Positions 11,487-23,819 of a stretch of 64,000 nt of DNA are shown here, piece after piece (the stretch's first letter is position 1; the number at the start of each line of letters is the position of its first letter). The notes under the pieces are model-generated. The model made no database searches. It was not told where the DNA came from and saw nothing but the letters and a program-made list of their open reading frames with translations. Made by a program: the position numbers and the translations under genes. Source of the stretch: Wigglesworthia glossinidia (GTDB lineage Bacteria; Pseudomonadota; Gammaproteobacteria; Enterobacterales; Enterobacteriaceae); the NCBI GenBank assembly GCA_030827005.1, contig JAVBJL010000009.1, positions 103,084-167,083 of the forward strand. Reading direction: 5' to 3'.

Positions 11487-12834
11487 ATATTTTGGCACAG
11501 ATGGAATAAGAGGTAAATTTGGAGATCATCCAATTACTTCAGAATTTTTTATTCATTTAGGATTTGCAATAGGAAACGTTTTATGTAAAAATTGCACTTC
11601 CCGAATAGTCATCATTGGTAATGATACTAGAGAATCCGGGCCTATTTTAAAATCCGCGTTAGCCGCCGGTCTATCTTGTTCCGGAGTATCGTCATTATTA
11701 ATTGGAACTATTCCAACTCCAGCAATCTCTTATCTTACGCAATTTTTTAACGCAGATGTAGGAATTGCTATTTCTGCATCACATAATCCATTTGATGATA
11801 ACGGAATAAAATTTTTTTCTAAATCTGGTAAAAAATTATCTAAAAAAATAGAAAATCACATTGAAAAAGAATTATTAGAAATAGTATATAAAAAAAACAA
11901 TTTTTTGTGTCAAAAAAAATATCAACAATTCAATGCAATTAATCAATATCTCAAATTTTGCGAGTCTACTATTCCAAATCATCATTTAAACTTAAAAGGA
12001 TTAAATATTGTCGTAGATTGTGCAAATGGCGCTACATATCAAATTGCACCAACTTTGTTAAGAAAACTTGGAGCAAATGTAATTGCTATTAGTTGTCAAC
12101 CTAATGGAATCAATATTAATCATGAATGCGGAACAACTAATATTTTTCCTTTAAGATACAGGGTTTTGAAAGAAAAAGCAGATTTAGGTATCGCTTATGA
12201 TGGAGATGGAGATCGTTTAATTATGATAGACCATCTTGGAAATGTTGTAGATGGAGATCAAATTTTATATATTTTAGTAAGAGATAGAATAAAGAATAAA
12301 AAATTTCACGGAGGAGTAGTCGGAACACTAATGAGCAATATGGGATTAGAACTTGCTTTAAAACGCTTAGGAGTGCCATTTTTAAGAGCACACATTGGTG
12401 ATAGAAATATTTTAAAAGCTTTAGAGGAAAATGGATGGACTCTAGGCGCAGAGAATTCTGGACATATAATTCTATTAGAACATTCTTTTACTGGAGACGC
12501 TATTATTGCGGGGTTACAAATTTTATCTATTATCGTACATGATAATACTACGTTAAAAAATCTTTGCAAAGGGATAAAGTTATTACCTCAGATTTTAATT
12601 AATGTACAATTAAATCAAGAATCTTCTAATCCTTTAGATTCTCATATAGTACAACATGTCAGTGCAATATCAAAGAAGATTTTAGCAGGTAATGGACGTA
12701 TCTTATTAAGAAAATCTGGAACAGAGCCAGTAGTAAGAGTTATGGTAGAAGGAACGGAAGCAACTAAGGTGATTAAATTAGCATATCACATTGCAAATAT
12801 TGTAAAATCAAAAAAAATAGATTTAACAATATAA
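11473..12834 (+). CDS. glmM: Phosphoglucosamine mutase
   Basis: [14 protein letters not shown] start, [16 protein letters not shown] active site, DGDGDR metal loop; overlaps folP by 14 nt. Confidence 0.97.
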   Translation: MVYRKYFGTDGIRGKFGDHPITSEFFIHLGFAIGNVLCKNCTSRIVIIGNDTRESGPILKSALAAGLSCSGVSSLLIGTIPTPAISYLTQFFNADVGIAISASHNPFDDNGIKFFSKSGKKLSKKIENHIEKELLEIVYKKNNFLCQKKYQQFNAINQYLKFCESTIPNHHLNLKGLNIVVDCANGATYQIAPTLLRKLGANVIAISCQPNGININHECGTTNIFPLRYRVLKEKADLGIAYDGDGDRLIMIDHLGNVVDGDQILYILVRDRIKNKKFHGGVVGTLMSNMGLELALKRLGVPFLRAHIGDRNILKALEENGWTLGAENSGHIILLEHSFTGDAIIAGLQILSIIVHDNTTLKNLCKGIKLLPQILINVQLNQESSNPLDSHIVQHVSAISKKILAGNGRILLRKSGTEPVVRVMVEGTEATKVIKLAYHIANIVKSKKIDLTI

Positions 12835-12870
12835 TTATGTATTTACTCGTTATTTTTATATAGGTACAAC

Positions 12871-13158
12871 ATGCATATTTTTATACTGATAGTTTTTTTG
12901 ATAGTGTCAATCGGATTAGTGTTTTTAATTATTATTCAAGATAGTAAATCTTATGATATTCATACTACATATAATCCATTTTCTAGTAGTATTTTTGGCA
13001 AATCAACTTCTAATAATGCAATTACAAAGTTTACAGCTTTTTTGGCAGCTTTATTTTTTATTTTAAGCTTAATTTTAGGTCGTTTAAATAGTAATGTGTC
13101 CAAAAATGATAATAAATGGGAATCTCTTTTACGTAATGTAAGCAAAGAAGAAAAATAA
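12871..13158 (+). CDS. secG: Preprotein translocase subunit SecG
   Basis: 95 aa, two TM segments, FLIVSIGLVFLIIIQDSK and FFILSLILGRLNSN; position after glmM. Confidence 0.92.
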   Translation: MHIFILIVFLIVSIGLVFLIIIQDSKSYDIHTTYNPFSSSIFGKSTSNNAITKFTAFLAALFFILSLILGRLNSNVSKNDNKWESLLRNVSKEEK

Positions 13159-13207
13159 ATTCGAATTTAAAAATTTTAAAATATATTAAGCACATAAACG
13201 TTATTTT

Positions 13208-13290
13208 GCCGAGATGGTGAAACCGGTAGACACGTTACTTTGAGGGGGTAATGCTGTATAAGCGTGCGGGTTCGAATCCCGCTCTCGGCA
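13208..13290 (+). tRNA. tRNA-Leu (anticodon GAG)
   Basis: GCCGAGA/TCTCGGC acceptor stem, TTGAGGG anticodon loop, long variable arm; leuU position after secG. No encoded CCA. Confidence 0.95.
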
Positions 13291-13349
13291 TGATTTGAGT
13301 TGGACAAAATCATCTTGATTTTTTTTAAATTATAATTTATATTAATTAA

Positions 13350-13426
<77 letters not shown>

Positions 13427-13549
13427 ACAAATAAACGTTAAAATTTAATCAAATTTTGCTTTTACCACTAGATCAGTCTTATTTTTTTAAATTTAAAATA
13501 TACATTTTTTTGAATGATACTATCAGAAATTCACTAATTTTTTGCTGTT

Positions 13550-13577
13550 TTGCACTTAAAATCAATGATGTTATAAT
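13550..13577 (+). promoter_or_regulatory. Candidate sigma-70 promoter for nusA-infB
   Basis: TTGCAC - 16 nt - TATAAT, with a perfect -10, about 40 nt upstream of the nusA ATG. Confidence 0.4.
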
Positions 13578-13617
13578 TTTCAGAAAATATAATTTAAAGA
13601 TTTAATAGGCGATTTAA

Positions 13618-15105
13618 ATGAATAAAGAAATTTTAGCCGTCGTTGAAGCCGTATCTAACGAAAAAGAACTACCAAGAGAAAAAATTTTTGAGGCGTTAGA
13701 AACGGCATTAGAAGCTGCTACAAAAAAAAAATATGATCAAGATATTGACGTAAGAGTAAATATTGATAGAAAATCAGGTAAATTTGAGACATTTCGTCGA
13801 TGGATGATCGTAGACGAAGTAAAACAACCAACTCGAGAAATAACTTTAGATGCTGCAAAAATCGATGATCCACAAGCAAAAATATTCGAATACGTTGAAG
13901 ATCAAGTGCAATCAATTTTTTTTGATAGAATTACAACGCAAACTGCAAAACAAGTAATTGTTCAAAAAGTTCGAGAAGCAGAGCGAGCAATGATAGTGAA
14001 TAAATTTCGTGAACACAAAGGCGAAATAATTACTGGAATTGTTAAAAAACTAAATCGAGATAGTATTGGATTAGACCTTGGAAGTCACGCAGAAGCTATA
14101 ATTAGCCGAGAAGATATGCTACCAAGAGAACATTTTAGACTAGGAGATCGTGTAAAAGGGGTATTATATCTAATTAAACCCGAATCAAGAGGAGCACAAC
14201 TGTTTGTAAGTAGAACTAAAAAAGAAATGCTAATAGAGCTATTTCGAATAGAAGTTCCAGAAATTGGAGAAGAAATTATTAACGTTAAATCTGCAGCAAG
14301 AGATCCCGGATTAAGATCTAAAATCGCAGTACATACTAATGATAAACGTATCGATCCTATTGGGGCATGTGTTGGAATGCGCGGAGCTAGAGTGCAAGCC
14401 GTGTCCAGAGAGCTCGGAGGAGAGCGTATAGATATAATTTTATGGGATAGTAATCCAGCGCAATTTGTTATTAATGCAATGGCGCCAGCAGATGTAACCT
14501 CAATAATAGTAGACGAAGATAATCATACAATGGATATTGCAGTAAAAAGTGAGAACTTAGCACAGGCAATCGGTAAAAATGGACAAAATGTTCGTCTGGC
14601 ATCCCAATTAAGCGGATGGGACCTAAATGTCATGACTTCAGAAGATTTAAAAGATAAACATCAAGCAGAAGAAAAAAAAACAATAAATTCGTTCATTAAG
14701 TATTTAAAAATTACTTCAGAACTAGCAGAATCTTTAGTACAAGAAGGATTTTCTGTATTGGAAGAAATCGCATATGTTCCAATAAATGAGCTATTATCCA
14801 TTAAATCTTTGAACGAAAAAACTGCACAAAACTTAAAAGAACAAGCCCAATTTGTTTTGACAGAATTAGCTTTAAAAAAAGAAGAAAAAAGTCTAATATC
14901 GGTAGATAAAAATCTCATTCAATTATCTGGAGTAAATTCAGAGATTGCTTATCAATTTGCAGAAAGAGGAATTCTCACCTTAGAAGACTTAGCAGAGCAA
15001 GGAATAGATGATATTTCAGATATTCAAGAGTTAACTATTAAAAAAGCCGGAGAATTAATAATGGCCGCAAGAAATATATGTTGGTTTAACAGCAGCAACA
15101 CATAA
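13618..15105 (+). CDS. nusA: Transcription termination/antitermination protein NusA
   Basis: 495 aa; [23 protein letters not shown] domains ([25 protein letters not shown]). Confidence 0.98.
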   Translation: MNKEILAVVEAVSNEKELPREKIFEALETALEAATKKKYDQDIDVRVNIDRKSGKFETFRRWMIVDEVKQPTREITLDAAKIDDPQAKIFEYVEDQVQSIFFDRITTQTAKQVIVQKVREAERAMIVNKFREHKGEIITGIVKKLNRDSIGLDLGSHAEAIISREDMLPREHFRLGDRVKGVLYLIKPESRGAQLFVSRTKKEMLIELFRIEVPEIGEEIINVKSAARDPGLRSKIAVHTNDKRIDPIGACVGMRGARVQAVSRELGGERIDIILWDSNPAQFVINAMAPADVTSIIVDEDNHTMDIAVKSENLAQAIGKNGQNVRLASQLSGWDLNVMTSEDLKDKHQAEEKKTINSFIKYLKITSELAESLVQEGFSVLEEIAYVPINELLSIKSLNEKTAQNLKEQAQFVLTELALKKEEKSLISVDKNLIQLSGVNSEIAYQFAERGILTLEDLAEQGIDDISDIQELTIKKAGELIMAARNICWFNSSNT

Positions 15106-15133
15106 TATTTAAAAAAATGAGAAAATTTGTATT

Positions 15134-17719
15134 ATGACAAATGTTACTATAAAATCTTTTGCTGAACAAATGCAAATACCCATTAAACGTTTAATACAAA
15201 AATTTGCCGATGCAGGTATTAAAAAAACTCCTCTTGACGCAATCAGCATAGAAGAAAAGAAAATACTGCTAGCATATATTAATCGCAATCATCATATATT
15301 TAAAAAAAAATTGAGTTTGAAAAAAAAAACACATAGCACATTAAATATTGCTAAAGTAGGAGGTCAAAATAAGCTAATTCATATAGAAATAAGAAAAAAA
15401 AAATACCTAAAATGCGATATATCTTTAGTATCAAAAAACAAAAGTAACGAAATTAATGATTTAAATTATTTAGAAAATAAATCTACTTTTGATAAAGATT
15501 CTAAAAATAAAATTAAAAAAACTAATTTAAATCAAAAAAATATATTACAAAAAATAAATAGATATCAAGAAGAAAACAATAAAATCGAACTAAATCAAAT
15601 AAAAAATTTATCTAGTAAAAATGATATCAGTTCAGATTGTATAAATATTAATACACAAAAATTAAAATTTATAGAAGAACCAAAAAAAGAAAAAAATACA
15701 AATATTCAATCGAATCAAAGCGATATTTTTAAAGAAACATACGAAAATAAAATAAACAAAAAAAATTCATTAAAAAATAAAATTATAAAAAAAGAAAAAA
15801 ATAAATATTTAGAAAATTTTTATTTAACTGAAGATGAAAATAAAAAATATGTTAAAAAAAGACAAAATAATCGATTTCAAATAGAAAAATCAATAGAAAA
15901 CATAAAAATTGCAGAAAGCAAAGTTAAGAATAAAAAACAAAAAAGTAAGCTTTCACATAAATTTAGTAAACCAACTAAAAAGTTTATACGAAATATTACT
16001 ATAAGAAAAAATATTTCTATAATAGAATTAGCAAATAAAATGGCAGTTAAAAGTTCACGAATCATTGATAATATGAAAAAACTTGGTATTTTTCATACTA
16101 TTAATACGATTATAGATCAAGATACTGCTCAGTTAATCATTGAAGACATGGGTCATAAGGCAAAGTTAATTCGCGAAAATGCTCTAGAAGAATCAATATT
16201 ATCCGAAGCAAATGTATCTCAACCTCAACTTTACCCTAGAGCTCCTATTGTAACAATTATGGGGCACGTTGATCATGGAAAAACATCACTTTTAGATTAT
16301 ATCCGAAAAAGCACTATTTCTCTAAAAGAGATAGGAGGAATTACACAACATATCGGAGCATATTTAGTAAAAACGAAACATGGAAATATTACATTTCTTG
16401 ACACACCAGGACATGCTGCGTTCACCGCAATGCGAGCTAGAGGAGCACAGATCACAGATATCGTAGTTTTAGTAGTAGCTGCAGACGATAGCGTAATGCC
16501 TCAAACTATAGAAGCAATTCAACATGCAAAACATGCTCAAGTTCCCATCATTATCGCAATTAATAAAATTGATAAAAATGTAGCAGACCCGTTAAAAGTA
16601 AAAAAAGAACTCATGCAACATGGAATTCTTCCGGAAGAATTCGGTGGAGAAAATCAATGCATTTTAGTATCTGCAAAATCAGGTAAAGGAATAGATTCAT
16701 TATTAGAATCAATATTATTGCAAGCAGAAATATTAGAATTAAAAGCAAATCATACAGGAATCGCCCACGGAGTAGTAATTGAATCTAGGTTAGATAAAGG
16801 AAAAGGTCCAATAGCTACTATTTTAATTCATGAAGGAAAACTAAATCGCGGAGATACAGTTTTATGTGGATGTGAATATGGACGCATAAGAGCAATACGA
16901 GATTCATATGGAAATAATATTATCTCTGTAGGTCCATCAATTCCAGTTGAAATACTAGGATTATCCGGTGTACCTATAGCAGGAGATAAAACTACAGTAG
17001 TAAAAAATGAAAAAAAAGCACGGGAAATAGCAATATATAGACAAAATAAACTAAGAGAAAACAAATTAAAAAATAATAAAATTAAATATACACAAAATTC
17101 TTTTTTTAATTTGAATGTATCAAATAAAAAGTTTTTTAATTTTATTCTTAAATCCGATGTACAAGGTACTGCACAAGCTATTTCAGATACCCTAAATCAT
17201 CTATCAAGTGATAAGGTGGAAATAAAAATTATCGGCTTAGGAGTAGGTTCAATTACAGAAACAGATGTGGTTTTAGCTAAAGCTTCTAATGCAACTTTAT
17301 TAGGTTTTAATGTACGCGCAGACGTTTTAGCAGTAAAAATAATTGAAGCAGAAAATTTAAAAATTAAATTATTTTCAATAATTTATGATTTAATCAATTA
17401 CGTAAAAAACGAAATAAATTTAGAATATTCTCCAATATCTTGTAAAAAGATTAACGGAATATTAGAAGTAAAACATATATTTCATCTTCCGAAATCTGGT
17501 ATGATTGCCGGATGTATAGTAAAAACAGGAACAATCAAAAAAAATGATAAAGTAAAAATATTAAGAAATAATACTATGATTTATAAAAGTGAAATCTGTT
17601 CTCTACGTAGATTTAAAGAAGATGTAAATGAAGTAAAATATGGAATGGAATGCGGAATTGGAATAAAAAATTTTAATTCATTTAAGATTCTTGATATAAT
17701 TGAAGTGTTAGAAAAATAA
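15134..17719 (+). CDS. infB: Translation initiation factor IF-2
   Basis: 861 aa; [35 protein letters not shown]; Lys/Asn-rich N-terminal region. Confidence 0.98.
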   Translation: MTNVTIKSFAEQMQIPIKRLIQKFADAGIKKTPLDAISIEEKKILLAYINRNHHIFKKKLSLKKKTHSTLNIAKVGGQNKLIHIEIRKKKYLKCDISLVSKNKSNEINDLNYLENKSTFDKDSKNKIKKTNLNQKNILQKINRYQEENNKIELNQIKNLSSKNDISSDCININTQKLKFIEEPKKEKNTNIQSNQSDIFKETYENKINKKNSLKNKIIKKEKNKYLENFYLTEDENKKYVKKRQNNRFQIEKSIENIKIAESKVKNKKQKSKLSHKFSKPTKKFIRNITIRKNISIIELANKMAVKSSRIIDNMKKLGIFHTINTIIDQDTAQLIIEDMGHKAKLIRENALEESILSEANVSQPQLYPRAPIVTIMGHVDHGKTSLLDYIRKSTISLKEIGGITQHIGAYLVKTKHGNITFLDTPGHAAFTAMRARGAQITDIVVLVVAADDSVMPQTIEAIQHAKHAQVPIIIAINKIDKNVADPLKVKKELMQHGILPEEFGGENQCILVSAKSGKGIDSLLESILLQAEILELKANHTGIAHGVVIESRLDKGKGPIATILIHEGKLNRGDTVLCGCEYGRIRAIRDSYGNNIISVGPSIPVEILGLSGVPIAGDKTTVVKNEKKAREIAIYRQNKLRENKLKNNKIKYTQNSFFNLNVSNKKFFNFILKSDVQGTAQAISDTLNHLSSDKVEIKIIGLGVGSITETDVVLAKASNATLLGFNVRADVLAVKIIEAENLKIKLFSIIYDLINYVKNEINLEYSPISCKKINGILEVKHIFHLPKSGMIAGCIVKTGTIKKNDKVKILRNNTMIYKSEICSLRRFKEDVNEVKYGMECGIGIKNFNSFKILDIIEVLEK

Positions 17720-17774
17720 TATAAATCAATTAAAAAAATTAAATTTATACTAAATTAGTATTTATGAAAAATAT

Positions 17775-18128
17775 ATGTTAAAAAAAAAAAATAGTAGAAG
17801 ATGCCGAATTTCTAAAGAAATTCAAAGAAAAATTGCAACTATTATTCATCAAAAAATTAATGATCCCAGATTAGGCATGTCAACTGTGTCCGGAATAAAA
17901 TTATCACGAGACTTTTCGCATGCAAAAATTTTCGTAACTTTTTTAAATAAAAACACTCAAAAACAAATCGATTTAAGCATATGCATACTAAATAATTCTA
18001 CAAAATTTATTAGAAAAATACTGAATAAAAATACTAAATTAAGAAACATTCCTAAATTGACTTTTGTATATGACAATTCTTTAATTCAAGGAGCACGTAT
18101 TGATAATTTAATAAAATTAATACATTGA
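17775..18128 (+). CDS. rbfA: Ribosome-binding factor A
   Basis: 117 aa; RISKEIQRKIATIIHQKINDPRLGM; infB-rbfA-truB order. Confidence 0.95.
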   Translation: MLKKKNSRRCRISKEIQRKIATIIHQKINDPRLGMSTVSGIKLSRDFSHAKIFVTFLNKNTQKQIDLSICILNNSTKFIRKILNKNTKLRNIPKLTFVYDNSLIQGARIDNLIKLIH

Positions 18129-18140
18129 TTAATAAATAAT

Positions 18141-18944
18141 ATGTTAAACCACGATTTATATAAAAACAAAAAAAAAGAAAAAAATATCAACGGTCTACTA
18201 TTATTAGATAAACCTACAGGTTATTCATCAAATTATATTTTACAAAAAATAAAAAAATCATTACAGGCAAAAAAAGCTGGATATTCTGGCACTCTAGATC
18301 CTTTGGCATCTGGAATGTTACCTATACTATTTGGAACAACTACTAAATTATCTGAATATTTATTGAATACTAAAAAACAATACTTCGTAACTGCTAAATT
18401 AGGAGAACGTACTGATACTTCAGATTCATACGGTAATATAATATCGACACGCCCAATAAAAATTTCAGAATCTAATATTTATCAAGTTCTTTCTGAATTT
18501 AAAGGAGAAATTTATCAAACTCCACCAATGTTTTCTGCATTAAAATACAAAGGAGTTCCATTATATAAATACGCTAGAAAAAAAATTTATTTACCAAGAA
18601 AAAAGCGTAAAATTTATATCGATAATATAGAATTAATTTCATTTTCAAAAACATTTTTTTCTTTAAAAATTACATGTTCTAAGGGGACTTATATCAGGCA
18701 AATTATTGATGATATAGGAGAGAAATTACTTTGCGGAGCACACGTGATTGCACTAAGAAGAACAAAAATTTCTAATTATAAAGAAAAAAATATGATTCAT
18801 ATTGACATGTTATATAGTCATCAAAAAATAAATCAAAATTATTTTTATAATTATTTAATTCCTACAGAAAAAATAGAATCTGAAATTTCAATGATCATAA
18901 TTGAAAATAAAAAATTCTTACAATTATCACAAATAAAAAAATAA
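18141..18944 (+). CDS. truB: tRNA pseudouridine-55 synthase TruB (short C-terminus)
   Basis: 267 aa; GLLLLDKPTGYSSN, GYSGTLDPLASGMLPI. Confidence 0.96.
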   Translation: MLNHDLYKNKKKEKNINGLLLLDKPTGYSSNYILQKIKKSLQAKKAGYSGTLDPLASGMLPILFGTTTKLSEYLLNTKKQYFVTAKLGERTDTSDSYGNIISTRPIKISESNIYQVLSEFKGEIYQTPPMFSALKYKGVPLYKYARKKIYLPRKKRKIYIDNIELISFSKTFFSLKITCSKGTYIRQIIDDIGEKLLCGAHVIALRRTKISNYKEKNMIHIDMLYSHQKINQNYFYNYLIPTEKIESEISMIIIENKKFLQLSQIKK

Positions 18945-19165
18945 AAATAACAAATTAAAATATTCTGTTATATAAAATGCTATCAGCATACTGATAAATT
19001 TCCTAAAATAGTTAACTTAAATATATACACTATGTCTAAAAATTAATTTAATAATAAAATAAATTTTCTTGCGATTCGATTAAACTAAGAGTAAACTGAA
19101 AATTAAGTAAGCTATTCGTGATTTAAAAATAAATTATATCGTCAAAATACTAAGGCTTTTTTAAA

Positions 19166-19441
19166 ATGCTTCAAAATAATAAAAAAATAGAAAAAACTAC
19201 ACCTTCTAAATCTATAAAACAAAATTCAAATAAAAATCTAGATACTAAACAACAAATCACAATTTTGACTCAAAAAATCAGCAAATTACAACAACATTTT
19301 ATAAAAAACAAAAAAGATCGTCATAGCCGTCGCGGATTACTCAAAAAAGTATCACGACGTCGAAAACTATTAAATTATTTAAAAAATAAAAATTTTACAA
19401 ATTATTCAAGCTTAATAAAAACTTTACAATTAAGAAGCTAA
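19166..19441 (+). CDS. rpsO: 30S ribosomal protein S15
   Basis: 91 aa; [33 protein letters not shown]; position between truB and pnp. N-terminus is divergent. Confidence 0.94.
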   Translation: MLQNNKKIEKTTPSKSIKQNSNKNLDTKQQITILTQKISKLQQHFIKNKKDRHSRRGLLKKVSRRRKLLNYLKNKNFTNYSSLIKTLQLRS

Positions 19442-19481
19442 TAATTTATTAATAAACATCAATATATATTAAATTAAATCA

Positions 19482-19502
19482 AGTTTATTAAAAAAATAAA
19501 CT
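19482..19502 (+). promoter_or_regulatory. Perfect 8-bp inverted repeat (hairpin) in the pnp leader
   Basis: AGTTTATT-AAAAA-AATAAACT, ending 23 nt upstream of the pnp TTG start. Confidence 0.4.
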
Positions 19503-19525
19503 AATAATATAAAAGGATTTTTAAT

Positions 19526-21628
19526 TTGCTAAATTCTACCATTCAAAAGTTTCAATATGGAAAGCACAATATTACTATTGAAACAGGCACGATAGGTCGT
19601 CAAGCAACATCATCATTGATGATACATATGGATGATACCTCAGTTTTAATTGCCGTGGTAAGTGATAAAAAAGAAAAACCATCAGGATCTGGTCAAAATT
19701 TTTTTCCATTAAAAATCAACTATCAAGAAAGATCATATGCTGCAGGTCGATTTCCAGGAGGCTTCTTTAGAAGAGAAGGTCGTCCAAATGAAAATGAAAT
19801 ACTAGTATCAAGACTAATAGACAGACCCGTAAGACCTTTGTTTCCAAAAAATTTTTTTCATGACGTACAAATAACAGCAACAGTTGTATCTGTCGATCCG
19901 GAAATTAATCCAGATATCGTATCTGTTATCGGGGTTTCTGCAGCACTAAGCATATCCGGATTGCCGTTTAAAGCACCTATTGGTGCTGCTAGAGTGGGTT
20001 ATATAAATGGTCAATACATTTTAAATCCTAGCACTACGGAATTAATAAGTAGTAAACTGAACATGATAGTATCTGGAACTTCTAAAGGGATCTTAATGGT
20101 CGAATCAGAGTCTAAAATATTAACAGAAAATCAAATTTTAGAAGCAATGCTATATGGTCATCAAAAACAACAGATAATAATAGAAAATATTAATGAATTA
20201 GTAAAAAAAATAGAAGTACAAAAATGGGAATGGGATGAATTAAAAAATATAAATTTAAAATTACAAACTCATATAAATAATTTATTTCGAAACGAATTAG
20301 AAGAAGCTTATTTTATTTCTGAAAAGAAAAAAAGATTCGAGCAAATTTTGAATATTAAAAATAAAATTTTCGATCATGTAAACGAACAACAAGATGATTT
20401 CAACGAAGATCAAATAGATTTTTTAATTAAAAATATAGAACGAGATATTGTACGAAGTAGAATTTTATCTGGAAAATTACGTATTGATGGTCGAAAAAAT
20501 AATGTAATTAGAGATATAGATATTAAACTTGGTATTTTAAAAAGAACGCATGGATCGGCATTATTTACTCGAGGAGAAACTCAATCGCTTTCAGTAGTCA
20601 CACTAGGAACCGAAAGAGACGCGCAAAATATCGACGAATTAATAGGAGATAGATTAGATAGATTTTTATTTCATTATAACTTTCCTCCTTATTGCGTAGG
20701 AGAAATTGGAATCATTAGCTCTCCAAAAAGACGAGAAATAGGGCATGGAAAATTAGCTAAACGTAGCCTACTAGCTGTTATGCCAGAAGCAAATACATTT
20801 CCATATACAGTTCGTGTAGTTTCAGAAATTACAGAATCCAATGGATCTTCGTCTATGGCTTCTGTTTGTGGAGCATCTTTAGCGCTCATGAATGCAGGTG
20901 TACCTATTAAAAATTCTATTGCAGGAATTGCAATGGGACTCATTAAAGAAAAAGATAAATTCGTTGTTTTATCAGATATATTAGGAGACGAAGATTTTTT
21001 AGGAGATATGGATTTTAAAGTAGCTGGTAATACAGAGGGAATTACAGCATTACAAATGGATATCAAAATAGAAGAAATCACTCCAAAAATATTAAAAATC
21101 GCCTTATACCAAGCTAAAGATGCAAGAATACATATTTTAAATATTATGAGTAAATATATTCAAAAACCTAAAAATGAAATATCGATTTTTGCACCAAGAA
21201 TTTATAAAATTAATATCAATCCAGAAAAAATTAAAAATGTTATCGGAAAAGGTGGATCAGTAATTAGAATGTTAACAGAAAAAACTAAATCTGCTATTGA
21301 AATAGAAGACGACGGTACTATAAAAGTAATTTCTGCTAATATAGAAAATGCAAAAAAAGCTTTAAAAGAAATAAAAAATATTACTGATGAAATTAAAATA
21401 CATAAAATATACGTTGCAAAAATTACAAAAATTATGAATTTTGGTGCTTTTGCAAGCTTAAATAACGGAAAAGAAGGTTTAATTCATGTTTCACAAATTT
21501 CTCATAATAAAATAGATGATATTTCAAAACATCTAAAATTGGGACAACAAGTTTCCGTAAAAGTAATAGAAGTAGATCGATATGGAAAAATACGTTTAAC
21601 AATGAAAAATATAAATGTAAAGACTTAA
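19526..21628 (+). CDS. pnp: Polynucleotide phosphorylase
   Basis: 700 aa; TTG start [36 protein letters not shown]-terminal KH and S1 domains. Confidence 0.98.
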   Translation: MLNSTIQKFQYGKHNITIETGTIGRQATSSLMIHMDDTSVLIAVVSDKKEKPSGSGQNFFPLKINYQERSYAAGRFPGGFFRREGRPNENEILVSRLIDRPVRPLFPKNFFHDVQITATVVSVDPEINPDIVSVIGVSAALSISGLPFKAPIGAARVGYINGQYILNPSTTELISSKLNMIVSGTSKGILMVESESKILTENQILEAMLYGHQKQQIIIENINELVKKIEVQKWEWDELKNINLKLQTHINNLFRNELEEAYFISEKKKRFEQILNIKNKIFDHVNEQQDDFNEDQIDFLIKNIERDIVRSRILSGKLRIDGRKNNVIRDIDIKLGILKRTHGSALFTRGETQSLSVVTLGTERDAQNIDELIGDRLDRFLFHYNFPPYCVGEIGIISSPKRREIGHGKLAKRSLLAVMPEANTFPYTVRVVSEITESNGSSSMASVCGASLALMNAGVPIKNSIAGIAMGLIKEKDKFVVLSDILGDEDFLGDMDFKVAGNTEGITALQMDIKIEEITPKILKIALYQAKDARIHILNIMSKYIQKPKNEISIFAPRIYKININPEKIKNVIGKGGSVIRMLTEKTKSAIEIEDDGTIKVISANIENAKKALKEIKNITDEIKIHKIYVAKITKIMNFGAFASLNNGKEGLIHVSQISHNKIDDISKHLKLGQQVSVKVIEVDRYGKIRLTMKNINVKT

Positions 21629-21783
21629 ATTTTACATCGATATATACCAAAAGATAGTAAATAAAATATTCAAACTATAAATCAAATTTTCTAAATTTAA
21701 ACAATAAAAATAAATTTATAAAAAACACTATATTTTATTAAATTTAAAAAAATAGTTAATTTAAAAAGAGGTCATATCAGTAA

Positions 21784-23544
21784 ATGTCTAAAAAGCAAAT
21801 TTCTTTTTCCGATCTTGGATTAAATGATGAAATTTTAAAATCTTTACATGATCTTGGATATAAAAGTCCTTCTCCAATCCAATCCGAATGCATACCATAT
21901 CTTCTGCGAGGACATGATCTTCTAGGGATTGCACAAACTGGTAGTGGAAAGACGGCCGCTTTTTTTTTACCTTTATTAAATAATATTAATTTTCAATATA
22001 ATTTTCCGCAAATACTTATTCTCACCCCAACAAGAGAGCTTGCATTACAAATACAAATTGCATGTTCTAATTTATCAAAATACACAAAAAATATTTACAT
22101 TGTTTCATTATATGGAGGTCAAAATTATGAAATTCAATTAAAAAAACTAAAAAAAATGCCACAAATTATTGTTGGAACTCCAGGAAGAATCCTGGATTTA
22201 TTAAATAAAAAATATTTAAATCTATCTAAAATTACTAGCTGCATTTTAGACGAAGCAGATGAAATGTTAAGAATGGGGTTTATTGAAGACGTAGAAAATA
22301 TATTATCAAAAACTTCAAAAATACATCAAACTGTTCTTTTTTCAGCAACTATGCCAAAAGAAATTCATAAAATTGCACGTCGTTTTATGAAAACACCTAA
22401 AGAAGTTCGAATTCAATCTAATATAAAAACACAACCAGATATTAAGCAATATTATTGGATCGCATATCATATACGTAAAATAGATGCATTATTGCGGTTT
22501 TTAGAAGTAGAAAATTTTGAAGCAGTAATCATTTTTGTAAAAACTAAAAATGCTACTTTAGAGCTTTCTGAAATTTTAGAAAAACATGGATACAATAGCT
22601 CTCCTCTTAATGGAGACATGAATCAATCACTCAGAGAGAATACATTAAATAAATTTAAAATTAAAAAATTAGATATTCTCGTCGCTACAGATATAGCTTC
22701 TCGAGGATTAGACGTAGAACATGTTAATTTGATAATTAATTATGATATCCCATCAGACTCCGAAGCATATATACACCGAATTGGTAGAACCGGTCGTGCA
22801 GGAAGAACAGGAAAAGCATTGTTATTTTTAGAAAATCGAGAAAAAAAAATACTTTACAGTATCAAACGTTATACTAAATTAAAAATTACTGAAATCAAAC
22901 TACCTAAAATTCAAGATTTAATGGAAAAACGATTAAGTAATTTATCAAAAACAATTCAGGAATATACGAAACATTTAGATCTAAATAAATATAATCATTT
23001 ATTATTAAAAATTATGAAAATTACACATATATCTGACATAAATATAATATCTGCAGTTTTATTAAAATTAACACAAAAAAATAAACCGCTAATAATATCT
23101 GAAAATAAAAAAATTTTAAACTTAAACCATAGAAAAAAATATGTTACAAATGAAAATGAAAAATATAAGATATACCATAATAAACAGTCAAGTTCTAACT
23201 ATTATTATCAAATAAATATTGGTAAAAAAGATAAAATATTGACTAAACAAATTTTTGAACTACTGATAAATTCGGGGAAAATAAATAAAAAATTTATTAA
23301 AAATATAAAATTATTTTTTAACTATTCTATAATAGAATTATTAACGAATTTATCTGAAGATCAAATAAAATTATTAATGGAGATAGTAATTTGTAAAAAA
23401 CCTTTAAATATTAAATTAATCAGTCAAAATAAAAAATTTAAGAAGCATATTATAAGACATAATAATATGTGTCAAAAAAATCACAATCGTACTTCAAAAT
23501 TCAAAAAAAATCCAAATAAAATTTCTTCAAATCGACAATATTAA
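21784..23544 (+). CDS. deaD: DEAD-box ATP-dependent RNA helicase DeaD/CsdA
   Basis: AQTGSGKTAAFFLP, DEAD, SAT, HRIGRTGRAG motifs; C-terminal RRM-like segment YYYQINIGKKDK...NIKLF..IELLTNL. Confidence 0.95.
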   Translation: MSKKQISFSDLGLNDEILKSLHDLGYKSPSPIQSECIPYLLRGHDLLGIAQTGSGKTAAFFLPLLNNINFQYNFPQILILTPTRELALQIQIACSNLSKYTKNIYIVSLYGGQNYEIQLKKLKKMPQIIVGTPGRILDLLNKKYLNLSKITSCILDEADEMLRMGFIEDVENILSKTSKIHQTVLFSATMPKEIHKIARRFMKTPKEVRIQSNIKTQPDIKQYYWIAYHIRKIDALLRFLEVENFEAVIIFVKTKNATLELSEILEKHGYNSSPLNGDMNQSLRENTLNKFKIKKLDILVATDIASRGLDVEHVNLIINYDIPSDSEAYIHRIGRTGRAGRTGKALLFLENREKKILYSIKRYTKLKITEIKLPKIQDLMEKRLSNLSKTIQEYTKHLDLNKYNHLLLKIMKITHISDINIISAVLLKLTQKNKPLIISENKKILNLNHRKKYVTNENEKYKIYHNKQSSSNYYYQINIGKKDKILTKQIFELLINSGKINKKFIKNIKLFFNYSIIELLTNLSEDQIKLLMEIVICKKPLNIKLISQNKKFKKHIIRHNNMCQKNHNRTSKFKKNPNKISSNRQY

Positions 23545-23819
23545 TTGTCCGATAAAATAATTTTAAATTAAAAATTAGATAAAAAATAAATTATATAATA
23601 TCTATAAAATGATACTTATTAATATTTTTAAATAACTATTTTGAATAATTTCTAATAATTAATAGTAAATTAAAATAATTAATAAATCAAATTCTGAATT
23701 TGTAATATTTTATTCATTGTAATATTATAAGACTAATTTGATTAATTACAGTATAATTATACTAAAACATTAATTTTACATAAATTTTAATTTATAACAC
23801 ATTTTTTGGAAAGATAATT

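Noticed and set aside
18981-18996. TATCAG-CATA-CTGATA inverted repeat in the truB-rpsO spacer
   Set aside because: Short 6-bp stem with no following U-run; too weak to call a terminator.
20689-21081. 130-aa antisense ORF opposite pnp
   Set aside because: Shadow ORF within conserved pnp.
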